DNA from: Paragyromitra xinjiangensis | Lineage: Eukaryota; Ascomycota; Pezizomycetes; Pezizales; Discinaceae | DNA: 64,000 nt | Reading direction: 5' to 3' | NCBI GenBank assembly: GCA_038503065.1 | Contig: JBCAMK010000019.1 | Location: 992,001 to 1,056,000, forward strand | Shown here: piece after piece, positions 10,424 to 20,645 of the stretch | Numbering within the stretch: position 1 is the stretch's first letter | How the letters are laid out: every line of letters begins with the position of its first letter | Program-made: the position numbers and the translations under genes | Notes under the pieces: generated by a model | Seen by the model: only the letters and a program-made list of their open reading frames with translations | Database searches by the model: none | Told to the model about the DNA's origin: nothing

Positions 10424-11048
10424 AACGATGTCTGCTGTTTCTCGGGGTGTGTTTGGCTGTTTGTAAGGCTAGGGTAATGACCGGTGATGGTTGTTCAGCT
10501 TCAGGCTACGGCATCCAGAAAAGATCAATGTACGTTTCAGGCCTGAACTGAAAACTCTGAATGACGCGATGTCTCTCCCCTGCATAGCAACCCCACTCCC
10601 GGTTTCCAGAGATCCCCGATTTCCAGAGTAAGTCAAGCCTTACTCTTCCAAACCCAGAATACCGTATAAGTTCGGTGAGAAAAACTGGCCTGGGCAGGAG
10701 TTGTTGGTGGTTCGCCTAGGCCAAATATATAAAGGGTGGAGATTATCAGAGTTAGGATTGACAAAGTCCGCAAGCAACCAAATAGAGAGAAACACCCCCC
10801 GAGTGCAACCAACAAGGCTTGTAAATTAGGGCAAATTGGCGTATACCTCACCTAGTAGTAGTTATTGAAGTAAATGGCTTCAATGGCCAGATCTGGTGAG
10901 GTATATGTACATTTGTGAAGATTCTAGTACAGGAAATAGTAAAAATACTACAGACGCGTGAAAAAAGTGACAAAACGAGGAGTGTTGGCGCGCCTCAACA
11001 TAGTTTGAGTTTTGTGACACCCTGCACTTGACTCCTTACACTGGAGCG
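10424..11048. other. Upstream region of the acetyltransferase gene
   Basis: No gene is recognised in these 625 bases. The part nearest 10424 should contain the acetyltransferase promoter, but no diagnostic element was found. An inverted pair ATACCTCACC (10843-10852) and GGTGAGGTAT (10895-10904) could be the ends of a tiny degenerate transposon or chance. Confidence 0.4.
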
Positions 11049-11180
11049 ATGCCTTTAAATGAGAACAAAAAAAGGTGAGAAGCGAGCCCAGAAGAAATAG
11101 TCACCATTATTGAGACCAAAGCGAAAGGTGAATCATTTGGCAACATTGCAGATCATTTACCAATTTCAATGTTATACCTA
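11049..11180 (+). pseudogene. Tc1/mariner-like transposase N-terminal remnant
   Basis: From ATG 11049 the frame reads MPLNENKKR, a TGA at 11076-11078, then EASPEEIVTIIETKAKGESFGNIADHLPISM. The second part has the pattern of the first helix-turn-helix of Tc1-like transposases, the DNA-binding part that recognises the terminal repeats. The catalytic DDE domain is absent; the sequence passes directly into the long inverted repeat that starts at 11222. It is a dead remnant. The assignment rests on a short motif, so it is moderate. Confidence 0.5.
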
Positions 11181-11475
11181 TGGCTAACGTATAATACTGT
11201 GAAACCGCTCACGACAGGGATCCCGCTCACGCTTGGCAACAGCCGCGCAATGAATAAAAAATGACATATCTCGACAACGAGTCAACGAATTGCTACGAGA
11301 TTTTGAGAGGGTCTTTTCATAGATAGAATGAGTTAAATCTTAGTTCAAATAGATGTACTATGGCTCTGGAGGGTTACCTGCAATGCAAAAACTCATCCCC
11401 AAATGCATACAGGTCCTACTACCCCCCAGCTCATACCATGACCCTCCCAGCAGCCTACAGAGCACCGGAAGATTA

Positions 11476-12031
11476 GGAGACTCTAGAGCAACATAGAAAG
11501 TATATTATTGGTAAGTTATGGGTCTAGCAACCCATAGCCCGTGGTCCTATGGGATTTATTGTAAAACCCTCAATTTCCCATACAAATTTGCAACTTTTTA
11601 GAAAGCCTAGTATAATCATAGTAAGTCATCAGATAGCTATATCTATGGCCAAGAGTTCTTCTAAGTAGTATATTAAATCATTATTAAGCTTGTAGGATAT
11701 GCTCGGCACTTGAATCACTCTTGGCATGCTTCTCTTCATGGGTCCCTATATAAAAAAACTGCTGATAAAGGGTATATTGCCTGATCACAATAACTACCAC
11801 TTTTTCTATCGTGTAAACTAGAATTTAGACTAGATCCAGTATATAGAGGAATATTTAATGGTATATACAACTATCTGGCAGGTAATCTTGACCATATTAG
11901 GCCTCCTAAAAGGCGGCAAATTTGTATGGGAAATTGAGGGTTTTACAACAAATCTCATAGGACCACAGGCTATGGGTTCCTGGACCTGTAACTTACCAAT
12001 AATATACTTTCTATGTTGCTCTAGAGTCTCC
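11476..12031. repeat. Inner inverted-repeat segment (MITE-like, about 120-bp arms)
   Basis: GGAGACTCTAGAGCAACATA at the left end is repeated inverted at the right end, and similarity continues for about 120 bases to CAATTTCCCATACAAATTTG. TA dinucleotides flank both ends (11474-11475, 12032-12033), as expected for Tc1/mariner-type insertion. There is no coding capacity. Confidence 0.65.
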
Positions 12032-12038
12032 TAACCTT

Positions 12039-12458
12039 TCTCAAGGAGCGAAGTTTCGTCAAGCCCTTTGGTATCCCCAAAGGTGAGCAGTGCTACTTGA
12101 AATAGGCTTCGCTACAATGATTATACAGTGTTTTCCACAGGCCTCACGTAGGGTAAGAATTGAGGTAATTCTGGGGGGTGACAGCGACAGCGACGACGAT
12201 GTTTCTGAGGTAGAAACAGAGATGATATTTGGGTAACAGTACAGTAGAAGTAAAGTGAGAAACGTTGCTTAAGGAAAGAAGGAAAAGAACAATCACAACC
12301 ACGGAAATCCATCGCTTATATACCCAATCTTCCTCTTTCTATGACTCATCCATGACTCAACCATTCAAGGCAACCCAACCGAATCACAAAGAAACACAAC
12401 GAAATAATACAATAACTAATCCTTAGCACCCCACATGTGCCTGACCTTATCCATGAAA
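12039..12458 (-). repeat. Gypsy-1 3' LTR
   Basis: It is 420 bases and identical to the other LTR except for one visible base. In element orientation it begins TTTCATGG and ends CTTGAGA, so the repeat boundaries fixed by the acctt duplication are not the usual TG...CA. Confidence 0.9.
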
Positions 12459-12461
12459 GTA

Positions 12462-12474
12462 GCCCCCTCCTTCA
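12462..12474 (-). promoter_or_regulatory. Gypsy-1 polypurine tract
   Basis: Immediately inside the 3' LTR the minus strand reads GAAGGAGGGGGC, the purine run expected to prime plus-strand DNA synthesis. Confidence 0.7.
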
Positions 12475-12493
12475 AGCGTGAGCTCCTGCGAAC

Positions 12494-15400
12494 CTAAGGT
12501 ACCATATCATTAAATTTATCGGGATACCGTTGGTGAAAAATCTCCACGGCCTGTGTTTCTTGATGATCCTTTGCCGACTCCCAGGTAGGTTGAGCATAGC
12601 CCGTCCATTTGACCAAGTATTCCAGTTTTCCATATTGTATCCTCGAATCCAGGATTTCGTCAATGTAATATTCCTCATGATCATTGACTTGTACCGGAGG
12701 TGGTGGTGGAATTATCTGTCCTGGCAAGGGGTCTGTCGCGGTTGGCTTTATCAAGGATACGTGAAAGGTGGAATGATATTTGACTGAGGAGGGGAGGTCA
12801 ATCTCATAAGCGTAGGGTGACACGACTCTTTTAACCGGGTATGGGCCCATCCATTTCCAGTCCAGTTTCTTTGAAGCCCGGGAAGTGCGTATGTTTTTGG
12901 TAGATACAAAAACTTGGTCTCCGACTCGATATGCTGGGGCTGGGATTCGATGCCTGTTGGTGCTTGTTTCATAAACATCTTGGGCCGTCCGGATCTGTGT
13001 TCGTAGGAAGTTTCGAAGTTCTTCCATGCGCTGGGCGAAGTCCTTGGCGTCGCGAGCTTGTGGATCCCGGGATGTTGGCATTATCAAGGTGTTAAAGCGA
13101 GGGTGGTAACCGTAATTGGCAAAAAAAGGTGTCACCTTTGTACTTGCCGATTCTTGATTGTTTGCTGCGAACTCCGCGATTGGTAACCACTTAACCCAGT
13201 CTTCTTGCTGATAAGACACGTAGCACCGGAGATACTGTTCCATTACTGCATTCAATCTCTCGGTTTGTCCATCCGTTTCCGGGTGGAAGGAGGTTGACAA
13301 CCTGGCCTTGATCTGTAGCCGTTGGCATAACTCTTTCCAAAACTTGGCGGTGAACTGTGTACCACGGTCGGAAGTGATATGAGAGGGTAAGCCATGGATT
13401 TTCCAGACATTCAGGAGGTACAAATCGGCCACTTGTCGAGCATTCACAGTAGTGTTGCAAGGAATTAGGTGCCTCATTTTCGACAATCGGTCAACAATAA
13501 CCATTATTGCGTCGAAGCCTTCCGATTCCGGTAACCCTGTCACAAAATCCATTGATAATTCTTCCCAGGGTCTATTTGGAATAGGTAGGGGGCGTAGAAC
13601 TCCTTGCGTGCCTTGCGTTGTTGACTTTGCTCGTTGACAGACATGGCAGTTCCTAATGTATCGGCCAATATACTCCCTCATCTTTGGCCAATAGAAATCC
13701 CTAGATACCAATTCGAAGGTTTTTTCTCGTCCTGGATGTCCTGCTGCTGGTGCATTGTGATATTGTTGCAGGATTTCGAGACGAAGTGAATCGAAGTCGG
13801 GAACGAAAAAGCCTCGACGGTACTTGAGGAGCCCATTGCTGTTGGTGCATTCTGCCAGGGAAATTTCTTTCGATTGTCTATCTCCCTTTTCCAATGCTGT
13901 AAGGATCTTTTCCGGGAATGGGTCAGCTTTATATCCTTCTTTAAATAATGAAAGTAAGGTGGCGTCCAATTCAGCGGGTTCGTTTGATAAAGAACCCGTC
14001 AACAAACTTAGCTTAGAATCCAAATTTTCTTTCTTTAATACCACTTGACTCTGGTGTGCGAGTCTTTCATCCCCTTCTTCAGGGAGATCTCCTGATCTCC
14101 TGGTCAATGCGTCCGGTTTTCCTCCTTGTTTTCCTGGGCGATAAGTGATGACAAAATTAAAACGTGAAAGATACTCAGCCCATCTGGCTTGTCGACGGTT
14201 CAATTGTTTGGTGGTCATAAAATACTCCAAGTTTTTATGGTCTGAAATAACCGAGATGGGGTGCGCCGCTCCTTCCAGTTCCGGTCTCCATTCTTCAAAA
14301 GTGCGAATGATGGCAAGCAATTCTTTATCGTAGATTTCGTAATTGCACTCTGCTGGAGAGTGTTTTTTGGAAAAGAAGGCCACTGGGTGTAATACTCCGT
14401 TGTCATCATACTGAGAGAGAACGCCGGCAGACACATAATCGGAGGCATCTGTTTCCACGAAGATTTTCTTATCGGGGTCAAAGTGCATCAGGATTGGAGC
14501 GGTGGTGAAGGCAAGTTTCAAGTCGTCGAATGCCTGCTGTGCTTTTGGAGACCATTCAAAAGGTGTATCCTTCTTTGTTAGTGCTGTGAGGGGTGACGAA
14601 AGCCGTGAAAACCCAAATATGAACCGTCGGTAAAAATTTGCAAACCCTAAGAAAGCTTGAACGTCTTTGACTGATTTTGGAATTCCCCATTCGCGTACCG
14701 CTTTCAATTTCTCCTCATCCATGCTGATACCGTCTGGTGAGAGAATTAATCCCAAGTACTTTGTTGATTGGGTATGGAATTCGCATTTCTCAGGTTTAAG
14801 GAGAATCCCTTGTTGTTTTAGGGCCTGGAGAACCTTACGAACATGTTCCTTGTGTTCTTCCAAATTGTCGCTGTATATCAAGATGTCATCAAGATAGGCA
14901 GTACAAAAGATGTCCAGGTATTCGGTAAGACAATCATTAACAAAACGTTGGAAGGTGCCAGGTGCGTTGGTGAGTCCAAAGGGCATGACCTTGTATTCAT
15001 AGAGGCCGTAACGGGTGCGGAATGCTGTTTTCCATTCTTCTCCCTCTGCCATCCGTATTTGATTATACCCCATGCGGAGATCCAGCTTGGTGTACCATTT
15101 TGCCTTAGCCAAGCGGTCTAGGGTTTCTCGGATGAGAGGAGAAGTATATCGGTCTTTGATGGTGATGTTGTTTAATCCGCGGTAATCAACACACAGACGG
15201 AGAGATCCATCAGCCTTTTTCACGAAGAGGACCGGGGAACCAGCTGGTGATGAGCTGGCTTGGATGAACCCTTTTCCGAGGTTGTCTTCTATATATTCTT
15301 TTAATACTCGAAGTTCCTCGCGGGACATACCATATAATGGTCCAAAGGGGGGTTCTTTTCCATCGAGAAGTGGTATCTTGTGATCGTAGGGGCGACGTGG

Positions 15401-16155
15401 AGGGAGTCCGTTGGCTTTGGTTTCATCGAACATGTCCAAGAACTCGTGATATTCCAGGGGGATTCGTTTTTTCCATTCCTCCTTGACATTTTTCTTATCG
15501 AGGATCTTATTGATTTCGTCCAAAGAAATGGCATAAATTTGGGAAGTCCGTTTCCTAGCTAGCCGGCTAAAAGCTGCAGCTCCAATGAAATGAACCCTGA
15601 GTTTTTCTGGAAGTTGGATGCCATGAGTGATGACAGGGGGTGCCGTGGGGTTGCAATGGGTACGGCAGCGGCTGGATCCAAAGGTTATTTTGTTGGCCGC
15701 AAATTGCAATGAAATATCATGATGCTTCATCCAAGGGATTCCTAGGACCAGCGGGTAGTGACCGAGTTGTGTCACAAAGAAGGGGGCTTTTTCTTGGTGA
15801 TCCTGAATATCCAGTCTGCAGTGTACAAGGTGAGTGATGGCCCCTGAGGAAATAGGTCTTCCATCGATGACTTCTAGTTGACGGGGATTTTTGAGAGAAA
15901 TAAGAGGAAAATTATGGTGACGCGCGAATTCTTCGTCCATGAATGCAAATCCTGAGGCTCCAGTGTCCAATAGTGCGTGAGTTTGTATGGTTTTATTGTT
16001 ACTCGAAAGGCTACATGAAATAACAAAATGATCCCCATCCAATTGATCCTCCACGCATACATCAGATACCGAAAAACCCGAAATAAAAAATGCAGACAAA
16101 GGAGAAGAAAAAGAAGAAACCAGAGCAGGGTCACGAAGCGACTCTGGTTTTAAAA
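12494..16155 (-). CDS. Gypsy-1 pol: protease, reverse transcriptase, RNase H, integrase, chromodomain
   Basis: The frame is open from the gag overlap to 12494 and has no good ATG near its start, so it is probably made as a Gag-Pol fusion by -1 frameshifting at 16156-16162. Numbering from the TTG at 16099 (1201 residues): aspartic protease LLDTGAS (Asp45); RT with YLDD at 402-405; RNase H with ETDASDY; integrase with an HHCC finger (HPGREKTF...CHVCQRAK) and the D-D-E residues in SMDFVTG, SDRGTQF and HPETDGQTERL; a C-terminal chromodomain near 1143-1195 (YYIDEILDSR, LVKWTGY, TWES). In other chromoviruses this domain directs integration to marked chromatin. No disabling change is seen. Confidence 0.93.
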
Positions 16156-16162
16156 GTTTAAA
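16117..16162 (-). promoter_or_regulatory. Predicted -1 ribosomal frameshift signal between gag and pol of gypsy-1
   Basis: On the minus strand the gag codons TCT TTA AAC contain the slippery heptamer TTTAAAC (16162-16156) in the correct X XXY YYZ phase, two codons before the gag stop. After a 5-base spacer a perfect 9-bp stem, AAACCAGAG (16150-16142 region) pairing with CTCTGGTTT (16125-16117), follows. Pol is in the -1 frame and open through this point. Confidence 0.8.
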
Positions 16163-17439
16163 GACTGGGAGACATCCGCAGCCGTGAAAGAAGGTATCGG
16201 GTCGATGGACCCGGGAGAAGAAGAAGCAGCAGGGGCAGTGTTGACCAAAGCTCCCCTCATTGCCGGTTTTTTTGGCGCGGAGGGGCAGTTGGCGTAGGAG
16301 TGGTTTTCACCTGCGCAAAACATACATTTTCCAGTGGACCGACGCCACTGTTTCTCGAGATCTGAAAGCTTTTTTCGTCCGTTAACCATGGTAAACCGTT
16401 GATCTGGTGCGGGGCGATCCATATTGCTGGTTCTTCCAAAGGAAAGGTCCATGGGGGCCAGTCCTCCCGGGGTGTGGGAAGGATGGGGGGTAAATGAGGC
16501 AGGAGCGGGGGCGACAAATTGTCCCATATTATTTCGGTTGGTGTTTTTCTTCTCCTCCTTGCGGGCCCTGATACGATTATCTAGCCGAAGGAGGAGCGAG
16601 GTGAAGGTGTTGAAGGTGGTAGGAGGATCTACTATAACAACCATTGCTTCCTTTAGTTCCTCCGAAATCCCGTATTCCAAGGCGTCCATTTTTGCGGTTT
16701 CCCCATACTGAAGGCGTCCCATGATACGTTGGAAATCTGCCAGGTAGGCGGAGAACTCCCTCTTTCCTTGTTTCAGTTGGTGGAGTTCCCTCCTCGCTGT
16801 TCCAGTTGGGTCGGGGTCGCCAAAGGCGGTTTCCAGGGCAGTAATGAGTTCGGCGGCATTGGTCCAAGTGGTTGTCCCATTAGGGAGGACAGTGTGACGG
16901 ACCTGTTCAAGAGCGGCCCCCTCCAAACGATTGATGGTATAGAGAATTTTATTATTCTCGTTGGTAAAGCGGTCGTTGTTGACCGATAGCTTGGAGCGGA
17001 GCTGGAGAACAAAGCCGGGGAGTTTATCGCGAGACCCATCGAACTTTTCTGGGTCGGGCATTTTTTCTGACCGGTGTTGATTTACCAATGGGGGGGGTGG
17101 AGGTGGTGCTGGGGAGTGAGGACGTGATTCTCGTTGTGCTCCCAAGCGAGCTTGATCCCTTTCCCTTCGTAAACGGTCGGTGGTTTGGTTGGCTTGTTGG
17201 AGGGTTGCATTGGCGTTGGTGAGCTGTATTTGGGTTGTGCCCAAAGTTTGCTCGACGCCTTCACGGGCCTCATCGCTTGCTTCGATTTGTAGTTCAAGCC
17301 TATGGATGTAGGCGCGGGTATCTTGGTAAAGTCTAGCGATGTCCGTGCTAGCCAGTTCGGTGAAGCGTTCTTGGGTTGGGAAATCCCAAGTTGCAGATGT
17401 TTGGGCATCGGAGGGCGCGGGGTTAGGTACAGCCGACAT
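16150..17439 (-). CDS. Gypsy-1 gag (capsid and nucleocapsid)
   Basis: This 429-residue ORF starts with ATG 17439 and ends in TAA at 16152-16150. It carries an N-terminal coiled-coil stretch (YIHRLELQIEASDEAREGVEQ), a retrotransposon gag core (PEKFDGSRDKLPGFVLQLRSKL through YLADFQRIMGRLQYGE) and a nucleocapsid zinc knuckle CMFCAGENHSYANC, a CX2CX4HX4C with Cys372, Cys375, His380 and Cys385. It would assemble the virus-like particle and package the RNA. The frame is intact, consistent with the near-identical LTRs. Confidence 0.93.
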   Translation of the reverse strand: MSAVPNPAPSDAQTSATWDFPTQERFTELASTDIARLYQDTRAYIHRLELQIEASDEAREGVEQTLGTTQIQLTNANATLQQANQTTDRLRRERDQARLGAQRESRPHSPAPPPPPPLVNQHRSEKMPDPEKFDGSRDKLPGFVLQLRSKLSVNNDRFTNENNKILYTINRLEGAALEQVRHTVLPNGTTTWTNAAELITALETAFGDPDPTGTARRELHQLKQGKREFSAYLADFQRIMGRLQYGETAKMDALEYGISEELKEAMVVIVDPPTTFNTFTSLLLRLDNRIRARKEEKKNTNRNNMGQFVAPAPASFTPHPSHTPGGLAPMDLSFGRTSNMDRPAPDQRFTMVNGRKKLSDLEKQWRRSTGKCMFCAGENHSYANCPSAPKKPAMRGALVNTAPAASSSPGSIDPIPSFTAADVSQSLNF

Positions 17440-17662
17440 GGTGGAGATGTTTTTCTCAGGTGATTTTGGAAATGGTGGAGTGTGTCGAGTTGGTCCTTAG
17501 GTATTCTTGGTCCAACCAGTCGGGTACCACTAGCGTTGGTTCAGGGGTTTTTTGGGCAGTTATGCAAGGGAAAAGGTGAAGGATGGATTGGTAAATCCGC
17601 GACGCGATGCCCATAGAGCGTGTGTTCTTATGGTGAGGGGTGTGGATGAGGAAGCAACGTAA
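17440..17662 (-). other. Gypsy-1 leader between 5' LTR and gag
   Basis: This 223-base leader starts just inside the 5' LTR with TTACGTTGCTTCC. No obvious match to a common tRNA 3' end (TGG start) is visible at the expected primer-binding position, so the primer is undetermined. Self-priming, known in some chromoviruses, is possible. Confidence 0.5.
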
Positions 17663-18082
17663 TCTCAAGGAGCGAAGTTTCGTCAAGCCCTTTGGTATCC
17701 CCAAAGGTGAGCAGTGCTACTTGAAATAGGCTTCGCTACAATGATTATACAGTGTTTTCCACAGGCCTCACGTAGGGTAAGAATTGAGGTAATTCTGGGG
17801 GGTGACAGCGACAGCGACGACGATGTTTCTGAGGTAGAAACAGAGATGATATTTGGGTAACAGTACAGTAGAAGTAAAGTGAGAAACGTTGCTTAAGGAA
17901 AGAAGGAAAAGAACAATCACAACCACGGAAATCCATCGCTTATATACCCAATCTTCCTCTTTCTATGACTCATCCATGACTCAACCATTCAAGGCAACCC
18001 AACCGAATCACAAAGAAACACAACGAAATAATACAATAACTAATCCTTAGCACCCCACATGTGCTTGACCTTATCCATGAAA
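17663..18082 (-). repeat. Gypsy-1 5' LTR
   Basis: It is 420 bases and pairs with 12039-12458. It should contain the promoter for the element transcript on the minus strand. Confidence 0.9.
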
Positions 18083-18310
18083 ACCTTCCAGTGCTCTGCA
18101 GGCTGCTGGTGGGGTCATGGTGCGAGCTGGGGGGTAGGTATGTTGATTGCAGCCCATCCACATCCTAGTCACCTCCAAAGGCATAAGAAGTTTCTTGTGG
18201 CCAAAATTTAATGTATTTTATCTATGAAAAGACTCCCCCAAAATTTCATAGTAATCCATTCACTCATCGTGGAGATATGATATTTTTGTTCGTTGCTAGG
18301 CGTGAGCGGG

Positions 18311-18424
18311 TGTAACGGGGGTAGGCCTAGGTAGGTAGGCTAGGTGTACGGCCGTTGCGAAATGGATATAGATCAAGTTCAGAATCCGATTCTTTCGTGC
18401 AAACTACTCAAGAATCTTAAGGGC
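18311..18424. other. Unassigned spacer
   Basis: A 114-base spacer with a short GGTAGG-type internal repetition; no gene or repeat family is recognised. Confidence 0.4.
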
Positions 18425-20645
18425 TCAATTCAATTCAATTAATATTTTATCGCATTGAAGTACTAAAATACTTATGGCGCGCCTCATCACCCCCAAAGAA
18501 AATTTAAATACAAGCATAACCGGGAAACAATCTTAACCCATGCAAACTGGATAGAGGAAAATAAAGAAACCTCCGCTGAAACGTAAACTTTCCAAATTGT
18601 TCATCAAACTTTAATAAAGGGAAAACAAAGAAACCTTCGATCAATCTGAGTAGGAAACTAGGCCATGTCTACTTCCTTTCCTTTACCCTGCAAGAGGGTA
18701 AGCTTAGCTCGTGCCGGGCAGTTAGGGTCAGTTGCTTTGTGTCCAGGGCTGCCTGGGCAGTTGGCCCATCGAATGGGTGGGTGAGTGCAAGAGTGGCCTC
18801 CTTTACAGAGTTTGCATTCGTGTTGGCGGGTTTGGTGTGGGAGAGCGCAAACTGCGCAGATTCCAGTGGGGTGCTTGCACATCGAGGTAGCGTGTCCGAA
18901 GACGTTGCACTTCTTGCATTGGGTGTCCGGGCTGAAAGAAACATAAGGTTGTACCTTGCAGGTACGATTAAAGATGATGAAGTTCCTGATTCCGAGGGTT
19001 GACATATTGTATGACCCGTTGAGAGAAATCACCATTGAAGAATGTTGTTTATCTTTTCTGACTTCAGGTGAACTGAGCCAGCGGGGTAGTTGGGCGAGGG
19101 TGAGTTTCGGGTAGGATATCTTAAGCTCCGAGGCCATAAGATTACCAGCATCTGTACCTTCTCCGATTGTGGTTGGAACGCCATGGACAATAAATTTTGA
19201 CCAGACTTGGTTGACGTGGATGGAAGAGACTGCTATGCCTGCTTCCTGTAGGGCTTCTCCTATCTCTGCTCCGTATGCTTCCACTGCTGTGGCAGAGATA
19301 TCCATGGGGGTCTCGAGGATAATATTCCGACGTGGGGTGCGCCTGGCCATAATGACTGAGGTGCTGGTGTTTTGCAGGACTTTGTTGACGATGTCTTTAA
19401 TGTCGTCATCGGTAGGAGGGGTGGGTATTTCCCCGTCGACTTGTACCACTAGTTCACGGTTTACCCTGGTGTAATCGGGTTTGATGAGGGGTTCTATCTT
19501 CTTTTTAGGGAGGGGAGGGGCGGCAGCCGCCACTGCTGCCCAGTTGGTATGGTTGGTAGGGTTATCAACATAATTGAGCGGGGGAGGAGCTGCTTTGCCT
19601 TGGGGGGCATTTGGTGCAGGCCTGGGCGGGACTGGGGGAGGGCGGGTGTTTAATTTTGTAACTTGCGACCGTAGGTCGCGTATTTCGGAGTTTAAGCGAG
19701 TAACCTCGCCGCTGAGCTGGGTGACTTGTCTGAGCAACGGAAGTGTGGCGTGGTGTGAGGACCAGGCCTGGAAGTTGGCCATGATCCAGAGGTCGTGTAC
19801 GGGGAAGGTTTCCTTACAACCAGTGTAGTCAACTAACATGTTGAAACCTGAGAGGAAATCATCGTCTGTGGGTGGGCGGATGCCAGTTCTCTCATCCCTT
19901 GGTTCAGTGAGTGGGAGGTCAGATTGTTGTGTCGGGGTTTGGGTTTGCTCTTCGCTCGAGGGTGCCTGAGTTTCTGGGATCTCAGTGCTCATTTCCGTAT
20001 CGGCTGGGAGTAATTGCTGGTTTTGGTGTTGGAGTAGTATGGCCTGTTGTTCGCTAGGTCTCCTGTAGAAGGCGGGGTTTGCTGGGTGTAAATCGGATTG
20101 AATAGTGACAAACATTTTCCCGTTGTTTGCTGCTAGGCATCCATTTGGGAGGGGGTTCTCAGCTGGGATGCTGAACAAGGCGGGTGAGGCTTCTAGAGCC
20201 TTTGCCATCTCGTCGCGGGCTTGCTGAAGTTCTGCTAACTGTTGGGCCTCCTGAGGGGTGGCCTGACGGGAAGCATGCTGGGAGAAGGGGAGTGTAGCTT
20301 GAATGGGAGCCTGAGCTGGTTGGCCCTGGCGTTTATCTTGTGAGGCCTGGCCTCGTTTCTTGTTGGGTGCCATAGCGGCGTAGTCGTCGAAAGTGAATTG
20401 GTACGCCAGGCTGGGAGGCCGACCGTACTAAGAGTAGTGCGTTTGAAAGAGGGAAGAGAGGGCTTTGTAAAGATACTCGCTAGGCGAAACGAAGTTGTTG
20501 TGGTGGCGATAGTTCACCACTTTCGTTGCGTGCGGGGTAGCTTGAAGCCTTTCACTAAAGACTTATCGTGAGATTTTGGTGTGTTGTTGTAGGTTGCGTG
20601 GTGGTTGGGTTTCCTAATGGGGAAGGTGTGGGTTCGGTTCGAAGG
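18425..20645 (-). mobile_element. Element G, second ORF1-only non-autonomous LINE derivative
   Basis: On the minus strand a leader (about 20645-20374), one ORF and a 3' untranslated region (18657-18425) are followed by a short ATTGA-repeat tail. The 3' end has GATGAGGCG (18476-18488 region) and then a hairpin AAGTA-TTTTAG-TACTT (18458-18473), the same order as in LINE B and LINE C 3' ends. There is no ORF2. I infer that G uses the reverse transcriptase of a LINE with this type of 3' end. The 5' boundary is approximate and no clean target duplication was found. Confidence 0.65.
18658..20373 (-). CDS. Element G ORF1, gag-like CCHC protein
   Basis: This 571-residue ORF begins at ATG 20373 and is intact. 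The N-terminal half is rich in Gln, Pro and Thr. A central segment (LPLLRQVTQLSGEVTRLNSEIRDLRSQVTKLN) is a clear leucine-heptad coiled coil. A Pro-rich linker with NWAAVAAAAP leads to a globular part similar in layout to other LINE ORF1 proteins (SSIHVNQVWSKFIVHGVP; LPRWLSSPEVRKDKQHSSMVI). The C-terminus has zinc knuckles, starting with CKKCNVFGHATSMC. Such proteins bind element RNA. No ORF2 follows, unlike in LINEs A, B and C. An open 571-codon frame with no partner ORF suggests the protein matters for this element's own spread. Confidence 0.8.
   Translation of the reverse strand: MAPNKKRGQASQDKRQGQPAQAPIQATLPFSQHASRQATPQEAQQLAELQQARDEMAKALEASPALFSIPAENPLPNGCLAANNGKMFVTIQSDLHPANPAFYRRPSEQQAILLQHQNQQLLPADTEMSTEIPETQAPSSEEQTQTPTQQSDLPLTEPRDERTGIRPPTDDDFLSGFNMLVDYTGCKETFPVHDLWIMANFQAWSSHHATLPLLRQVTQLSGEVTRLNSEIRDLRSQVTKLNTRPPPVPPRPAPNAPQGKAAPPPLNYVDNPTNHTNWAAVAAAAPPLPKKKIEPLIKPDYTRVNRELVVQVDGEIPTPPTDDDIKDIVNKVLQNTSTSVIMARRTPRRNIILETPMDISATAVEAYGAEIGEALQEAGIAVSSIHVNQVWSKFIVHGVPTTIGEGTDAGNLMASELKISYPKLTLAQLPRWLSSPEVRKDKQHSSMVISLNGSYNMSTLGIRNFIIFNRTCKVQPYVSFSPDTQCKKCNVFGHATSMCKHPTGICAVCALPHQTRQHECKLCKGGHSCTHPPIRWANCPGSPGHKATDPNCPARAKLTLLQGKGKEVDMA

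Larger units (their letters stand above)
12039..18082 (-). mobile_element. Gypsy-1, intact Ty3/gypsy chromovirus-type LTR retrotransposon
   Basis: Two 420-base direct repeats bound an internal region with gag and pol on the minus strand. A five-base duplication, acctt, flanks the element (12034-12038 and 18083-18087). The repeats differ at one visible position (12441 C against 18064 T), so the insertion is recent. Gag and pol are open, a frameshift signal joins them, and pol ends in a chromodomain. This copy could be active. It sits in the right arm of an older inverted-repeat element. Confidence 0.95.
11222..18310. mobile_element. DNA element with long terminal inverted repeats, interrupted by gypsy-1
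   Basis: The left arm (11222 to about 11597) is matched in inverted orientation by a right arm made of 11920-12031 and, beyond the gypsy-1 insertion, 18083-18310. Both outer ends read CCCGCTCACGC inward. The inner part of the arms (TA, then GGAGACTCTAGAGCAAC, 11474-11597 against 11920-12033) is about 90% identical; the outer part is closer to 75% by eye. The core (11598-11919) has no ORF. Without gypsy-1 the element is about 1.05 kb. The inner 11476-12031 segment, bounded by TA, may instead be a younger 556-base MITE nested at the centre of an older palindrome. Confidence 0.65.
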
